Of a stretch of DNA of 64,000 nucleotides, positions 12,494 to 25,900 are shown piece by piece (position 1 is the stretch's first letter; each line of letters opens with the position of its first letter). This stretch comes from Tetrahymena thermophila SB210 (lineage: Eukaryota; Ciliophora; Oligohymenophorea; Hymenostomatida; Tetrahymenidae): positions 1,674,001 to 1,738,000 of the forward strand of contig NW_002476463.1 of assembly GCF_000189635.1 (NCBI RefSeq), written 5' to 3'. The position numbers and the translations under genes are program-made. The notes under the pieces were generated by a model. It saw only the letters and a list, made by a program, of their open reading frames with translations. It was not told the DNA's origin and ran no database searches.

Positions 12494-13374
12494 TAAATCT
12501 TTGAATAGTATTAAGTATAGCTAAATAAATTAATATTTAAAAAGAAAGATATAAATATATATATAGTTTTCATCCAATAAAAAGAAGAGTTAAATTATAA
12601 ATTATTAAATTTAATAATCGTTTAAGTATTAGTAGAATTTTGCTTTTTTTAACATATATTTTAAATATTTTGCATAAAATTATTTATTTCATTTGATAAT
12701 TTGAATATTTTATCAATAAAAAAATATTTTTTCCAAGTTTTTTTTAAAATTATTTAAATAATTTTTTAAAAAGATTTTATAATTTTTTATTTATTTTACA
12801 TTTATTGAAATAAATTCATTTTTATTTATTAAGCAAATATAAAATTTATTTATTTTTCTCTTTATTAATATTTACAAAAAAAGGAAATTAATTTTATTTA
12901 TTTTTCTAAATAAAAGCAATTTAAAAATGTTTCTGTTTAAGATGACCATTTTCATTCAGAATGAATAGCTTTTTGATATCAAAAATTTAATTTTTCAAAA
13001 AAAAAAAAAATAACTAAAATCAACTATTAAGAATAAAAAAATTTAGAAATAGAAGATTTCTAATTGTTATAAATGAAAGTGTTATTTTAATCAATGAAAA
13101 CTTTAAAAAATTTAAAGAAACAATGAATGAATTTTAAAACTAACAATCATATAAATTTTAAGGCAGGCAAGGTAATTAATTGAAGGTTTTGCAAAAATCA
13201 ATCAATCAATTACTGTTTAAAACATAATCTATAGATTAAATATTACAATATCTTTAACAAAAGAAAAAAACCCACTAATCGATTTTAGAAAATTAAAATC
13301 AGCACATACATTCAATTGGTTTAGTTAGTTAGTTAACAAACTAAAAAATAAATAAACAAAAAAATTAAAAAGCA
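12494..13374. promoter_or_regulatory. divergent upstream region
   Basis: About 880 bases between the 5' ends of the small membrane protein (-) and the tubulin acetyltransferase (+). It has A and T tracts, and a short TTAG/AGTT repeat just upstream of the acetyltransferase start. No defined element was recognised. Confidence 0.4.
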
Positions 13375-14962
13375 ATGGAGTTTAATTTCATCATTAATAA
13401 GTTAGTTTAATTGGACTAGTAAGGCCTTGGTGTATATATACCAAGGGCTAGTAGAAGCAAAGTTAGCAGTTAGCAAGAATAGTAGTTAGGATAAGTTTTA
13501 AATACGATGGGTGAAAGATCAGCGATAGTAAGTATTAAGTCAAATACGACAAATAAAGATAGAAATTTTACAATTAATAATAGGCCTAGGGATTAAAGCA
13601 AGTAATAACAAATTACGATAAGGTATAAGGAACAGACTAAAGAGTTTACATAGTGGCAGAAGGTAGAACTTGCTAGGGATTTCTTAAAGTTGGATAAAAG
13701 AATCTTTTTTATCGAGATATGATGGGAAATATTAAAGAAATTAAGCCACTATGTGTGCTTGACTTTTATGTACATGAATCTTGCCAGAGATAAGGATATG
13801 GAAAAGTATTTTATTTTTATTTTATACAAAAAGCAGAGAAATTCATTAATTTAAATTAAATTTTAATATGAATGTAGCTACTTTTTGAGTACATGATTTA
13901 ATGCGAATAAACCTCACCAGAAAAATTAGCATATGATCGTCCTTCTCCCAAGCTGATAGCCTTCCTTAAAAAGCATTATAATTTAGTCAAATACATAGCA
14001 CAAAATAACAATTTTGTTGTTTTTGATTAGTACTTTAGAAGTGATGCTTCTAGTTAAAACAAATAAAATTAAAATACTCGTTCTTATTCTTAGCCTTACA
14101 GTGATTATTCTTCGCAAATTCCTACTAATTATCCTTAACAGCAGCAATAACAGTCTAATAGTAAATCTTATCCTTATAAACAAGAAAATAATATCGATTT
14201 AATGCAACACTCTTCATCTAGAAACAACGTAAAAAATATTTATAAAATAGATGAACAATTTTATATTTATTTTCAAGCACTACTTATTAAACATGATTAA
14301 TTTTTATAAAAATACTATTTAATTTAAATAGAAAGAATTCTTGAATGCAGGCAGAGCTATACTATCAAAAGAAGAAATTTATAAAAAAGATAACTTAAGT
14401 CAGTAGAATATAGAAAATACCTTAAATAATATTAATAATTCCTAATATTCAACAAAAAGCCAACAATAGCAGTAATATTAAAAAGACTACTAGTTAGATA
14501 AGTATGAGAATAATTGGGGAGCTGACAAAAATATCAAAAAGCCTCCCTTCCCTGGATAAGATAGATAACTTGATAAAATATAGTAAAATTAATTTATTAG
14601 TTTCAATAATTAAAACAAATATTTAGGTAAAAAATATAGTAAACTGAAAGAGAGCTTGATGTCGTTAATTAACAAATTATTAAGTAAAAAGTTTAATTAT
14701 TTTTTGTTATTCAAAAATTATAATTACATTATTTAATAGGCAAAGGCAAAACCTCTCTCAAGACCCATTAACATAAAACCATAGAGCATAAAATGTTTAT
14801 AACACAAATTAGTTTGGAACTTCTCCATGGGCTCAGACAGGATTTAATGTAAGAAATTAAAATAAAAATAAAAATATTAAATTATTTTTAATAAAAAATA
14901 AATAGTATTATTCAACATCATCTTCTAACTATGGAAATCACTACACATACTACAAAAAATGA
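13375..14962 (+). CDS. MEC17: alpha-tubulin N-acetyltransferase
   Basis: Predicted 380 aa in six exons (13375-13527, 13584-13805, 13878-14228, 14332-14582, 14740-14848, 14906-14962); all phases match. Residues 1-185 follow the MEC-17/ATAT1 fold closely: a short N-terminal part, GRTCQGFLKVG, the [10 protein letters not shown] strand with Cys108 (equivalent to human C120), the acetyl-CoA loop QRQGYGK at 119-125, and AYDRPS with Asp145 (equivalent to catalytic D157). The enzyme acetylates Lys40 of alpha-tubulin inside the microtubule lumen, a mark abundant in ciliary and cortical microtubules of ciliates. The C-terminal half (about 190-380) is a Q/N/S-rich tail with no domain. One intron falls exactly after the CoA-binding loop. 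The first ATG is in good context and begins the conserved N-terminus. Confidence 0.95.
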
Positions 14963-15966
14963 TTAATTTTTCTAAAACTTATTATTATTATTTATATATT
15001 TTTTTACCTTTATTAAATTTTCATTTCACTTGAACCTAATTCTTTTGAAATTATTCACATTCATATTGATTTTCCTTTATATTAATCAACTTCTATCATA
15101 TTTTTCTTAATCTTTTAATTTAATTATTCGTTTTAAACATTGATTGAATCTATATATTATTTTTTAATAAATTTTAATGAAGAAAATATTTTATCTAATA
15201 ATACATTTACTATTGAAGAGACTTACTAATTAAATAAATTCATTTCATTAAATTGCTATTAAAATCAGTTTCTTCCATAAATCTGTTTTGTCAAGAATTA
15301 AAAAGATTCATTTATGAATTATTTATTTTTTGATGATTATTTAAAAAGTTTGTTTAGCTAATAATGAAAAAATAAATAAACATTGTTTTAATAAAATAAA
15401 TTTGAATAAGTTTTTTTTCTAATGAATACATTTTAATATTTTTTATTTTAAAGGATATTCATTTCTATAAAAATAATGTTTGGCAGATTTACTATAAATT
15501 TTTAAATTAACTATTTATACAATTTTAGTTATTTATTTATTTATGTTTTTTAAAGAAAAAAAGTTTATTTTAAATTTTGTAAAAGTAATGACTAAATTAG
15601 TTTTTTAAAATGCATAATAATAAATCTTTACTTCGATTAAAGTTAGATCATCAAGTTTATTCAAAAATTGTTGATTATCTATCTATCTGTACATTTAAAT
15701 ATAAATTCAGAGAAAAGGAAATTATATAAAAAAGTAAATATATAATTCAACAGATTCGGAATATTTTTTATATTAATTGTAAAATGAATATAAGTTAATT
15801 AATTTTTATAATATTTAAACTTCGCAAAAATCAAAAAAGAAAGAATTGCTGAAATCTCAACAGGCATCTACTAGAAACAAAATTTGATTTATTATATCAA
15901 ATAAATTATTCTGCAAATTCAACAAAATTAAAGTAAATAGCACTTAATAAAAGCATATAAACATAG
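14963..15966. other. intergenic region, no gene seen
   Basis: About 1 kb between two genes on the same strand. It is strongly AT-rich with no convincing frame, and presumably holds the 3' end of MEC17 and the promoter of the RBR gene. Confidence 0.4.
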
Positions 15967-18505
15967 ATGATTTATTCACAAGAAGAATGCATAATATAGT
16001 CAACTAGAGATATAGTAGAGTTGCCTAATATAAGTAAAATAACATAAGCTAGTAAAATATACTAGGCCAGTAAAATTTGCCATGAAAAGAATCCTACAGT
16101 AACATAGACTATGATAACTGGTTTAACAAACTCAACATATGAGTCTATTAGTGGGACTAAAAACACAATCTATCAATAGTAAAATTCCTAAAAAGAGGAA
16201 AATTTGAAGAATTAGCATTTTTCTTAAAAAAGCATATTATTATCTAACAAAGAGTAAGATTAGGCATTTTCTATTTTTTATAAAAATGATTAAGCTTCTA
16301 ATGATAGTAGTAAAAATTAAAATAATGACATGTAAATAGAAACAAACAGCATACTTTCAAATAAAAGCAGAAATTAATCAGATTAATTAACATAAGATTT
16401 AAAAGCGAAGTGGGTTTTTACTCGTCTACTTGAGATGAATATATCTCAATACACATATTAAGATGTGATAAATATTCTTTGTCTTTTATAATAGTAACAT
16501 TAAATGAATAAAGAAGACTTTTTACAATACATGGTAGATAAAAATTTTATTTAAAGCCAGTTAAAGAAATAAGAACATGCAATTAATATTGATAGCATCA
16601 AAGGCATTTAACATGAAAAATTTAAACAAGTATTAACAATTAAACAGGATATGAGACAAGTTTAAAAGAATTAAGGAGATGAAAAAATCCCTGATATAGA
16701 AAATAGTTTAGTATAAGAAAGATAAAGTAAAAATGAACAAATTTTGCAAAATAGCTTTTTATATAATAGCACAAATACTCAGAATATGAAACAAAGAATG
16801 ATAAATAGGCATATTTAATTTAGATGCTCCGTAAAGACTTAAACTAAAAATTATTTTTTATCTGAAGCAGAAGGAGGAGTTACTTGCAATATTTGTTGTT
16901 TATCGTATTAACGCGAATACTTCTACACATTAGACTCCTGCAATCATTTATTTTGCAAGAACTGCATCATATAATATCTAGAAAATTGTATAAATACTTC
17001 ATAAGTGCTAAAAATAAAATGCCCTGACGTAATAATTTTAAACATTTTTAACTATTTAAAATATTAAATTTTGGTTTTTATCAAATTATATTATTGATTT
17101 GATTTGATTTATTTGTTTTGAAAAATACAAAATCTATCTGATGAATTAATCAATAGAACTTTTATGATCTTAACCAAATTTTATAATTATTTCTAATACT
17201 AACTAAATCTTATAAATATTTCTGAATTAGCATTAAAAGGGTTTGTAACTCAATCATATATTTATTAAAAATGAATTAAAAATAAATTGACATTTTAATT
17301 ATTAATATTTTTTAAATTATTAGGAAAATTGTAAAGTAGAATTTACAGATCAGATACTTTAAAAAATACTTGATACAAAAACATTTTAAAAATACTTAAA
17401 ATTCAAAGAACTTAAAATAATTAATTCAGACCCTACTCTTAAATGGTGTAATCGCACAGGCTGCACCTTTTATTGCAAAATAAACCTAAATGATCCTAAG
17501 ATAATATGCAAGTGTGGTCACTAAATGTGCTTTTAATGTGGAAATAACTGGCATGAAGGTAATTAAAATAATATTTATTGTATTCGTCTCTGTAAATAAA
17601 TTAAATTTTAATTAGGAAAAACCTGCGATGAAGTTATACAAGAAGAGTTTTAAGGTGCGATTTAAAAATATGTTATTTCATTTTGTCCTACTTGCAAAAG
17701 CAAAGTACAGAAGGCTTCTGGTAATATCCATTTTAATATCTTGATCTAATTTAATTATTTCTTTAAAAATAATTAGGGTGTAATCGAATTTACTGTCCCA
17801 TCTGCTCATAATCTTTTTGCTGGATATGTCGAACTCCAAATATATCCTATGCTCATTTCAGTCACTTAAATATTTTGGGTTGTCCTGGTATAATTTGTTC
17901 ATAATTAATTAAAATATTTAGCTATTTAAAAAATAGGTAAATAATTTTCAAGATCAAACCCAGATGAAAATCCTCAATATTAAAGAATAGTAATGTTCAT
18001 ACCTAGATTAATCGTATTTATTTGTATATTAGCTGCATTTACAGCCATTATGCCTTTCTTTCTAGTTGGTTTAGCTATAATAACTCCTAACTACTTTTAT
18101 TGGAATAATGTGAACTAAAACTATGCAATACCAAAATAAAAACAAAAGCAAAGATTTGTGAAAGCAATAGGGATATCGATACTTCTTTTATTTGTAGGAG
18201 TAATATTGTTCCCAATTTGCTTAATACCAGGTTCATATTTATTTTTAGAATATTAATTTTTAGCTTAAAAAACTTAATAATAAAATAGGTTCTTGCATAG
18301 TCCTTCACAGAATAATCAAAAATAGATTATGAAACAAATTTAAAACATATCTTCAAAATTTAGTTAAAAAATACCTAATTATAATATCAAAAATATTTTA
18401 TACAAAACCCTAGAAAAGTAAGCAAATAAATGTATCTATCTATGTATTTATTAATCTACTAAGTATTAAATTTATAGAAAAAAATAATACTATTATAAAA
18501 GATGA
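15967..18505 (+). CDS. RBR (RING-IBR-RING) E3 ubiquitin ligase with two membrane segments, RNF19-like
   Basis: Predicted 673 aa in six exons (15967-17028, 17324-17558, 17616-17720, 17777-17887, 17937-18417, 18478-18505). Residues 1-290 are Q/N/S/K-rich. RING1 starts at CNICC (about 295) with CNHLFCKNC. The IBR carries WCNRTGC, CKCGH and CFQCGNNWH. The catalytic RING2 has FCPTC, then SGCNRIYCPIC with the active-site Cys at about 469, and FCWICR followed by a late His and Cys as in RNF19/Dorfin. Two hydrophobic segments follow (about 526-550 and 580-610). RBR ligases take ubiquitin from E2 onto their own Cys before passing it to a substrate. The membrane pair suggests action at the ER or another endomembrane. 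The last, 60-nt intron is optional: reading straight through it also reaches the same stop. Confidence 0.92.
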
Positions 18506-19140
18506 TATTTTCAAATAGTATATTGGTAAACTCGAATAATTATTTCGATAGTAGGAAATATATACCTAAAATCCTGATTGATTAAGGCAAAACTAGCAAA
18601 ATTTGAAAATGAAATATATTATGACAAATTAAAAACATTTGCTATGCAACTAAATATTTGTTTCCTGCTCGCAAAATAATATTTCGCAATATATTTTTAT
18701 AATTTATTATTTTATAAATTTTATATTATAATAAATTAATTAATTAATCATTTTTGGTTTTAAATTTCCTTTATCATTTTTAATTTTGAAGTGCAAAGTA
18801 TCATTGTTAAATTAATTCTTTTAGAAAACAATTTTTTTATTGGTATTATAAATGAATTGAATCATATATCTTGTATTTGTGGCTTTGCTTGTTTTTCAAA
18901 GTAGTTTATTAGCAATAACAATCATGAAAACCATTAATTTAGCTGAAAGTATTTGTAAATTAAAATTGTTTGTATTAAATTTTTTAATAATTATTCTTTT
19001 TTAATTTTAATAAGCATTTAGTAATTAAATATAAAAATTATGAGAAATAATAAATTTATTAAATAAGTCCATCAAAATTTAACAAGAAAAAGAGTAAATT
19101 GTTCATATTAATTAATACCTAAATATTCATAAAATTAAAA
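18506..19140. other. intergenic region
   Basis: About 630 bases of AT-rich DNA between the RBR gene and the first transporter. No coding or RNA signal seen. Confidence 0.4.
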
Positions 19141-20589
19141 ATGGATAGCAATTAAAATTAACAAATTTTATTCGTCCTTAAGAATAAACTCTGCAAAGAA
19201 GATAAAAAATTGTTAGAAATTCCAGATTTTGAGGATGATATTAAATATGAAATAGAACAAGCTAAAAAGAAATACTCTTTCATCATAATAATAGGTTGTA
19301 TTTTAAGCAAATTCGGGATGGCATTTTGCTATAAGTATTCAATTTAGAGCTTTGATAGCGATTTAAATGAAGAAGTTTATAGATATATTACATATTTTAC
19401 TATAGTTTTGTTTACTGAAGTATTAATTGGATTTATAGTTGATTTAGTATCTTTGAAAATGTCGTGGATATTTACTTAAGCTATTTTTATTGGAGGTATT
19501 ATAACATATTTGGCATCAATATTCAGTTCAAGCAATTAGTATATAGTTTTAGCAAACTACTTATTTTATTTTGCGTTTGCATGCAATTATGCTTGTGGGA
19601 CTTATATAATATTTGATTCATCTTACTCTCTAAAGAATAAATTTATTTATTAGTCATTTTTCATAACTCTTGGTAGTTTTTTACCATTTTCAATTATCTT
19701 GATTCTAAATTGGTTTTCCGAATAATTATAAATAAAAGATTAATATTTAATCCTTTTAATCTTGATAGTTTTTAGTATAAATTTAGTTGGCTCTTTTTTA
19801 GTTTAGAAATTCTACAATAAGATTGTTGAAATAAGAGAGAAATCTTAAAAATATTAGCTCTTTATTTAATATAGAGGTGTAGGTATAACATTAAGAAGTA
19901 TAATTAACTTTTATTGGAATCAAAACAATATTTATTTAATATTACTTATTATTTGTCTCATGTCATTGAGTTCTGTTGATAATATGTCTTTTTTAATAGA
20001 AAATTTAGCTATAAGAAACTAAAATAATGCAAAATATGACATCAAAAAAACCTTAACTCTAACTTATTATTTGACAAACATATTAGGTGTATATATTATC
20101 TTTAAATTGACTTCTAAAAGAAATATGATAGCTTTAAGTTATAAAATATTGAAAAATTTGCTACTTTCACTAACAGTATATTAGATCATCTTAACTTTTA
20201 TTACATAATACTAAAGTGATTTACATTTTTATTTTCTCTATGCAGTCATCTTTGTAAGCCTGATATTTAAAGGATTGGCTAACATTTTAGCATCTATACT
20301 TAGCAATACATTAATTATTGTCTTACAATCAGAAAATAGCTCAATAAGATGTATAGGATTAGCTTTATTTGGAGCACTCTAGGATGCTTTAGATATTATA
20401 TTTATTATAGATATTTAACCTTTTATTTTGAATTGTATTTTATCTCTAATTGGAATACTTGATTTAATCTATTGCTTTTACTATTTAAAGAATAAAAGCT
20501 TTTCTCTTTTGGAATCTTAATTAATAAATGAAACTAATCAACTACAAAATTAAAATTAGCCATTTATATAAACTGAATAAGACTTTTGA
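19141..20589 (+). CDS. MFS-like multi-pass transporter, copy A
   Basis: A single uninterrupted frame of 482 aa. After about 45 acidic residues there are roughly eleven or twelve hydrophobic segments. Between segments 2 and 3 lies a G-F-I-V-D-L-V-S-L-K loop that resembles major facilitator superfamily motif A. A conserved block before the middle (FYNKIVEIREKS) and one near the end (IVLQSENSSIRCIGLALFGA) are shared with copy B just downstream. The substrate cannot be read from the sequence. The C-terminus is Q/N-rich. The pair looks like a tandem duplication. Assignment to MFS rests on topology and motif A only; another polytopic family is possible. Confidence 0.75.
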
Positions 20590-21075
20590 AAAATATTCAT
20601 TTAATTAAATGATAATAAATATTTTTAACAAAAATAAACCCTTCTGTATATATAGTGATACCATAATTTTAACGTTATTTGCTCTCTAAGTGTAAAAAAT
20701 TTTATAATTTTAAAATTTATATAATAGCTAATTTTTAAAAATAAATCCACATAATTTTTATAGTTAAATAATTAGGCATTATAATATGTCATTTTTTAAT
20801 AAATTTTTAATATTATTAGTTCAATTACTTTTATAATAATTGGACTATTTAGTTCTTTGTTGGGTGATATAATTTTATGCTTTTTGTTAAAATAAAATAA
20901 TTTATTTATCATAAATCTTATAAAAAATTAAACATTTTTATAACCTTAAATTTTATTAAAACATTTAAAAAGAAAGTTGACAATTTTAGACTTATTGAAA
21001 GAATAAATAGTATTTATAAATAAATAAATAACTAACTAGCTTCTCTCAAACAAACTAATTAATTTTAATTAATTT
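20590..21075. other. spacer between tandem transporter genes
   Basis: About 490 bases. It is AT-rich and presumably contains the promoter of copy B. No other feature seen. Confidence 0.4.
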
Positions 21076-22557
21076 ATGATTGAATAAAAAGAAGAATAAT
21101 TAGAATAAATGGATAATAATTTTGTTTAATAGGTTAGTTAAATAGGTAAGAACCATCTTAGCGAGGAAGATAAAAATTTATTAGAAATTCCAGACATAGA
21201 AGAAGATATTTAATTTGAAATAGAATAAGCAAAATAGAAAAGCCACCTTTTAATACTTATTGGATGTATACTAAGCAAATTTGGAATAGTTTTTTGCTCA
21301 AAATATACAAGCATTACTCTAAATAGACAAATTGATGATGAAGTTTATTCGTTTATTACATATTTTACTGTATCTATGTTTGGCTAAGTTTTAGTAGGAT
21401 TTATTATAGATCTATTATCCTTAAAGGCTTCATGGCGATTTTCTTAAGCCATTTTTTTATTTGGTATTTTAGCTTACTTTGCTTCAATATAATTGGAAAA
21501 TAATTAGTTAGTAATGTTATCTAACTATTTCTTCTAATTTTGTTTTGAATGCAATTACGTATGCGGAAATTATGTCATATTTAATTCGTGTTCTCACCTA
21601 AAAAGAAAATTCATCTATCAATCCTTATTCTATGCAATAGGAAGCTTTATACCATATATAATAGTTGAAATTCTAAAATTGTTTTCTGTTGATGAAAGTA
21701 TAAAAAGTTATTACTTACTTGGATTAATTTTGATATTCTTAATAATAAACTTGATTGGATATCTTTTGGTTTCGATATTTTACAATAAGATAGTTTAAAT
21801 AAGAGAAAAATCATAAAGATATTAGCTTTTCTTGTAATATAGAGGAGTTGGTATAACTTTGAAAAGCATATTTAATTTTTATTGGAACAAAAATAACATT
21901 TATTTAATATTAAATCTTGTTTCTCTTAAATCGATGTGCTCCTTGTAGAATATTTCCTTTTTGATTAATATTCTTATAAATAATTAACAGAATAACAAAT
22001 AATATGATATTGAAGGTATATTAAATATAACCTACTATTTATCATGTATATTAGGTGTATTTCTATTACTAATAATTATTTCTTCCAACTAAATAATTGC
22101 TTTAAGCTATGAAGTATTAAAATATTTTCTTCTTTCTTTGATTACCTTTTAGGTTATTTTGACAGTTCTCATATATTTCTAAGATCGTTTACCTTTTGAC
22201 TTCTTCTACTCAGTTGTATTTATTAGTCTTATATTTAAGGGAATAGCCTATAATTTATCAGGTGTCTTGTGCAATTCATTATTAATTGTCTTACAATCAG
22301 AAAAAAGTTCTATTAGAGGAATTGGATTGGCTTTGTTTGGGGCTTCTGAAGAGATTTTAGACATTTTTTACATTTTTTAAATTGATCCTATGATTTTGAG
22401 TCTTATTTTATGTTTAATTGGAATATTAGATTTATTATATTGCTATTACTATCTAAAAGCAAAAACCTTTACTCTTTTAGAAGCTTAATTATTAAATTAA
22501 AACTAATAATAAAATAGTTAAAATTAGTTGTTAATGTAATTCTAATTACATACTTGA
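21076..22557 (+). CDS. MFS-like multi-pass transporter, copy B
   Basis: A single uninterrupted frame of 493 aa, collinear with copy A over nearly its whole length. It shares the LLEIPD acidic lead-in, ILSKFG in the first membrane segment, DEVY...FITYFT, the motif-A-like loop GFIIDLLSLKASW, FYNKIVQIREKSQ, QYRGVGITL, and IVLQSEKSS with GIGLALFGASEE. It has a longer Gln-rich N-terminus than A; a second ATG at residue 12 is an alternative start. The two copies are clearly diverged, so the duplication is not recent. Function is unknown beyond probable transport. Confidence 0.75.
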
Positions 22558-22928
22558 TAAATTTAAAGTTTTTAATTAATTTTTATCAAATATTAAGTTT
22601 AAGCAATACTTTTTAATAAATTTACAAAATTACTTTTATGTTTTTATTTTTTAAAATTTTATGTGAAACATCAAATTTAAATATTAACTAATTCATTATT
22701 ATAAAAAAATATATTAACTAAAATTCTAATATAGCAAGATGTCATACAACAATTTCGTGGTTTGCATGCCACCTATTTATTATTAAATAAATTTTTTAGT
22801 TATTTTTAATTTAAAAAAATTTTACGGGTAAAACATTTAAATGGGTTTAGAATATTGGATAATTTACAATTAAAGAATTATTTTTATAACACTTTTATCA
22901 TTTTATAAATTAATAAACATTTTAATTA
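22558..22928. other. convergent spacer
   Basis: About 370 bases between the 3' end of transporter B and the 3' end of the P-type ATPase-like gene. Nothing recognisable. Confidence 0.4.
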
Positions 22929-25900
22929 TCACCAATAACAATATTTATAAAACCATTTATACTTTCTACAGCAATATTTTCTTATTTCCTCATAAATTAG
23001 CAACAAAATAGTTATTGATAAGCAACTAGTCCATAACCAGAAAATAATTGGTCTACCCCCAAATACTGTTTAAATTCCAGGAATATATTATAGTATTATA
23101 GCCAAAACTGTTTAAAATGCAATTCCTTAAAACATTAAAGAATTATAAGAACTTTTTACAAAGCTTGTAGATCTAGTCTTACAAGCAATAATATTAAACG
23201 ACTATACAAAAATAATTGTTACAAAATAAACACTTTAAGCATAGTTTAGAGCTTCTGTCGAGTAGCATGCTGTTTGGGATATTAAAGGAGACCAATTTTA
23301 TTATTTATTAATATCACAATAACTCCAATTAATATTAGGCTAGAATGCCCCACTTTCTGGATCACAATATACCAACGATTTTCTCAAATCAAAGTTACCT
23401 TCAGTAAGTTTAAACCAATTTATTTAATATTTTAACTTAGAAATAGCTTCTTAGTATTGAGGCTTATTACAGTTATCAAATTTTGTGATGTTGTATAAAT
23501 CTTAATTATAGAAAGGATCAATTTAGTTGTTCATTAATGGATTAATATAACTACCAAAATCGTTTTAAGGTGATCTATATCCTGTAATAGAAGCTAAGCC
23601 AAATAAAGAAAGAACGGGGAATCCAAAATAATTAAATGCTATAAGATATCCTAGATGACCAGCTGCGCTAGCTATTAAACCAGTTTATAAACAGGATACG
23701 GTAATTAATTTATTAGAAATTAAATGTTCTGTTTTATTTCGAGGTTTTCTTGTCATCAAATCAGTCTCAGCCTCTTCATATGCAAGAGAAATAGCAAGCA
23801 AAAACTGATTGCATAAACTTAAAATTAGCATATAAATATTTGAAAGTGGTAATGGAATTTAGAAAATTATGAATGATAAAAATGGGATTATTTCTGCCAT
23901 ATTCGAAGAAAAAAGGAAAAATATAGCTTTTTTCATGTTATCAAATATTTTTCTACCCTCTTCTATGCATGAGACGACTGAGGAAAAGTCATTATCTAAT
24001 AAAATAATATCAGCAGCATATTTATTTCTTTCCCAATCTGATAAATTGATAAAAATACCCACTTCTGCTTATTTAATCATTTTAAAATCATAATAATTAT
24101 TTCCAATACCTGCTACAATATAACCTTCTCTTTGGCAAACTTCAACAATTTATTTCCTTTATTTTTCAAATACTCTACAAAAAACACAGTAAGGTTTAGA
24201 TATCCATTAACGCAAATAATAATATTCATCCTCATTCTCTTCCTAGGATTATTCAATATATTATACTATATCTACACCACTGACTACAATAGCTTTGCAC
24301 TGCTGGCTTGCTTCAAACCAAGAAAGATTATTATTTATTTCCATCAAATCTAAGTTAGTTAAGATATCTTTTGGAATGAAATTTAACTATTTTGCTGTGC
24401 TTGCTGATTCATGTGGATGATCTGCTGTAATCATGATAACTTTAATTCCTGCTTTTCTTAATTTTTAAACTTACTATAAAACTCCTTATTTAGGAGGATC
24501 TCTAAATGAAATTAAACCACAAAATTAAAAATTTTAAAGATTAAAAGGAAGATTTTAAAAGGATGAAACGTTAATCATAGATCCTTATGGGAACTAAGTA
24601 TTTGATAAGTGCAATCTAGCTAATCCAAGCGTCCTTTAACCATCTCGATAAAAAGCACTAATAACAGCATTTATTTTTTCTCTCCACCTATTATTTAGTT
24701 AAGATGACTGACCATTTAATATTATTTCTGAGCAAAAGCTCAAAATCCTTTCTGGAGAACCCTTAACGTAAACAGTGTAGTAACTATCTTCTTGCTATTC
24801 CTCAATTATGATTAAAGAACATTTCATCTAATTAGTAAATGGTATTTTACAAAGTGTACCATTAGGATTTATTGCAATTTTATGTCTATTGCGAAATTCA
24901 TTGATATCTTCTATGTACTAATAAAATCTAATAATACTAATATCAGTATTACTACCTACTGCTGGGCAATTCAAATAGTCAATATCTTGTTTATCTACTA
25001 ATTAAGAAGTATCAAATTGAGCTTCACAGCTAAGTACCGCTGCTTGATGAAGAATCTTAAAATCAGGGTCTTATATATCATATTGAGGAGTCTCTCCATC
25101 TTAAAGATGAACCATATTTTTAGATTAATAAACTCTTCCTTTATAGTATAAATTATGAACAGATATTATATTTTAAGTTAGAACACCAGTAGTATTAGTG
25201 CAAATGCAAGAAACAGATCCTAGGGTTTCTATAATTTAAGGATTTTTTACATAAACTTATTTATCATGCAAACTATTTGTAGCAATAGAGAGAGAGATTG
25301 AAAAGCAGCATATTAAACCTAATGGAGTGCTCCTAGCAAGAATACTAATACCAAATACAAAGCTTTCAGACAAGTTAAACTCACTATAAAAGAAAGCTAA
25401 TAAGAAAAACAATAAACATAAGAAAATTGCAACTATAAATATAAAAATAGTGAAGCGATTAACTTCAATACTTAAAGAAGTTTTAGCTTATTATTCTTCT
25501 TATTCTAATTATTCAAATATAGAAAGTATATTATTACTTCCAGTGTTTACTACAACACCTTCTCCAGAACCACTACAGCAAAAAGTACTATAAAAAGCAA
25601 TATTTGAAGTTTCTAAAAAACTTTCTGGATGAGAGCATTCAACAGTTCGATATTAAGGTTCACTTTCGCCTGTTAGTTGATAGTTATCTACCATCATTCC
25701 ATTAGATGATAAAATGCGAATATCTGCAGGAATTCTTTATCCATATTTTATTTATATTATATCACCAACAACAAGTTAACTTGGATCTACCTGTTTTTTT
25801 TAACCACCTCGAATAACATCAACCTTTTAAGCAGTAAATTGGGAATATAATCTATCTTTTAACACTTCTCTTGATGAGTGCTATTAAAAGTTAATAGCTG

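Noticed and set aside
18506-18581. Longer C-terminus for the RBR ligase ending near 18581
   Set aside because: It needed a frame that miscounts the A run after the last intron; with the correct count the stop is at 18503-18505.
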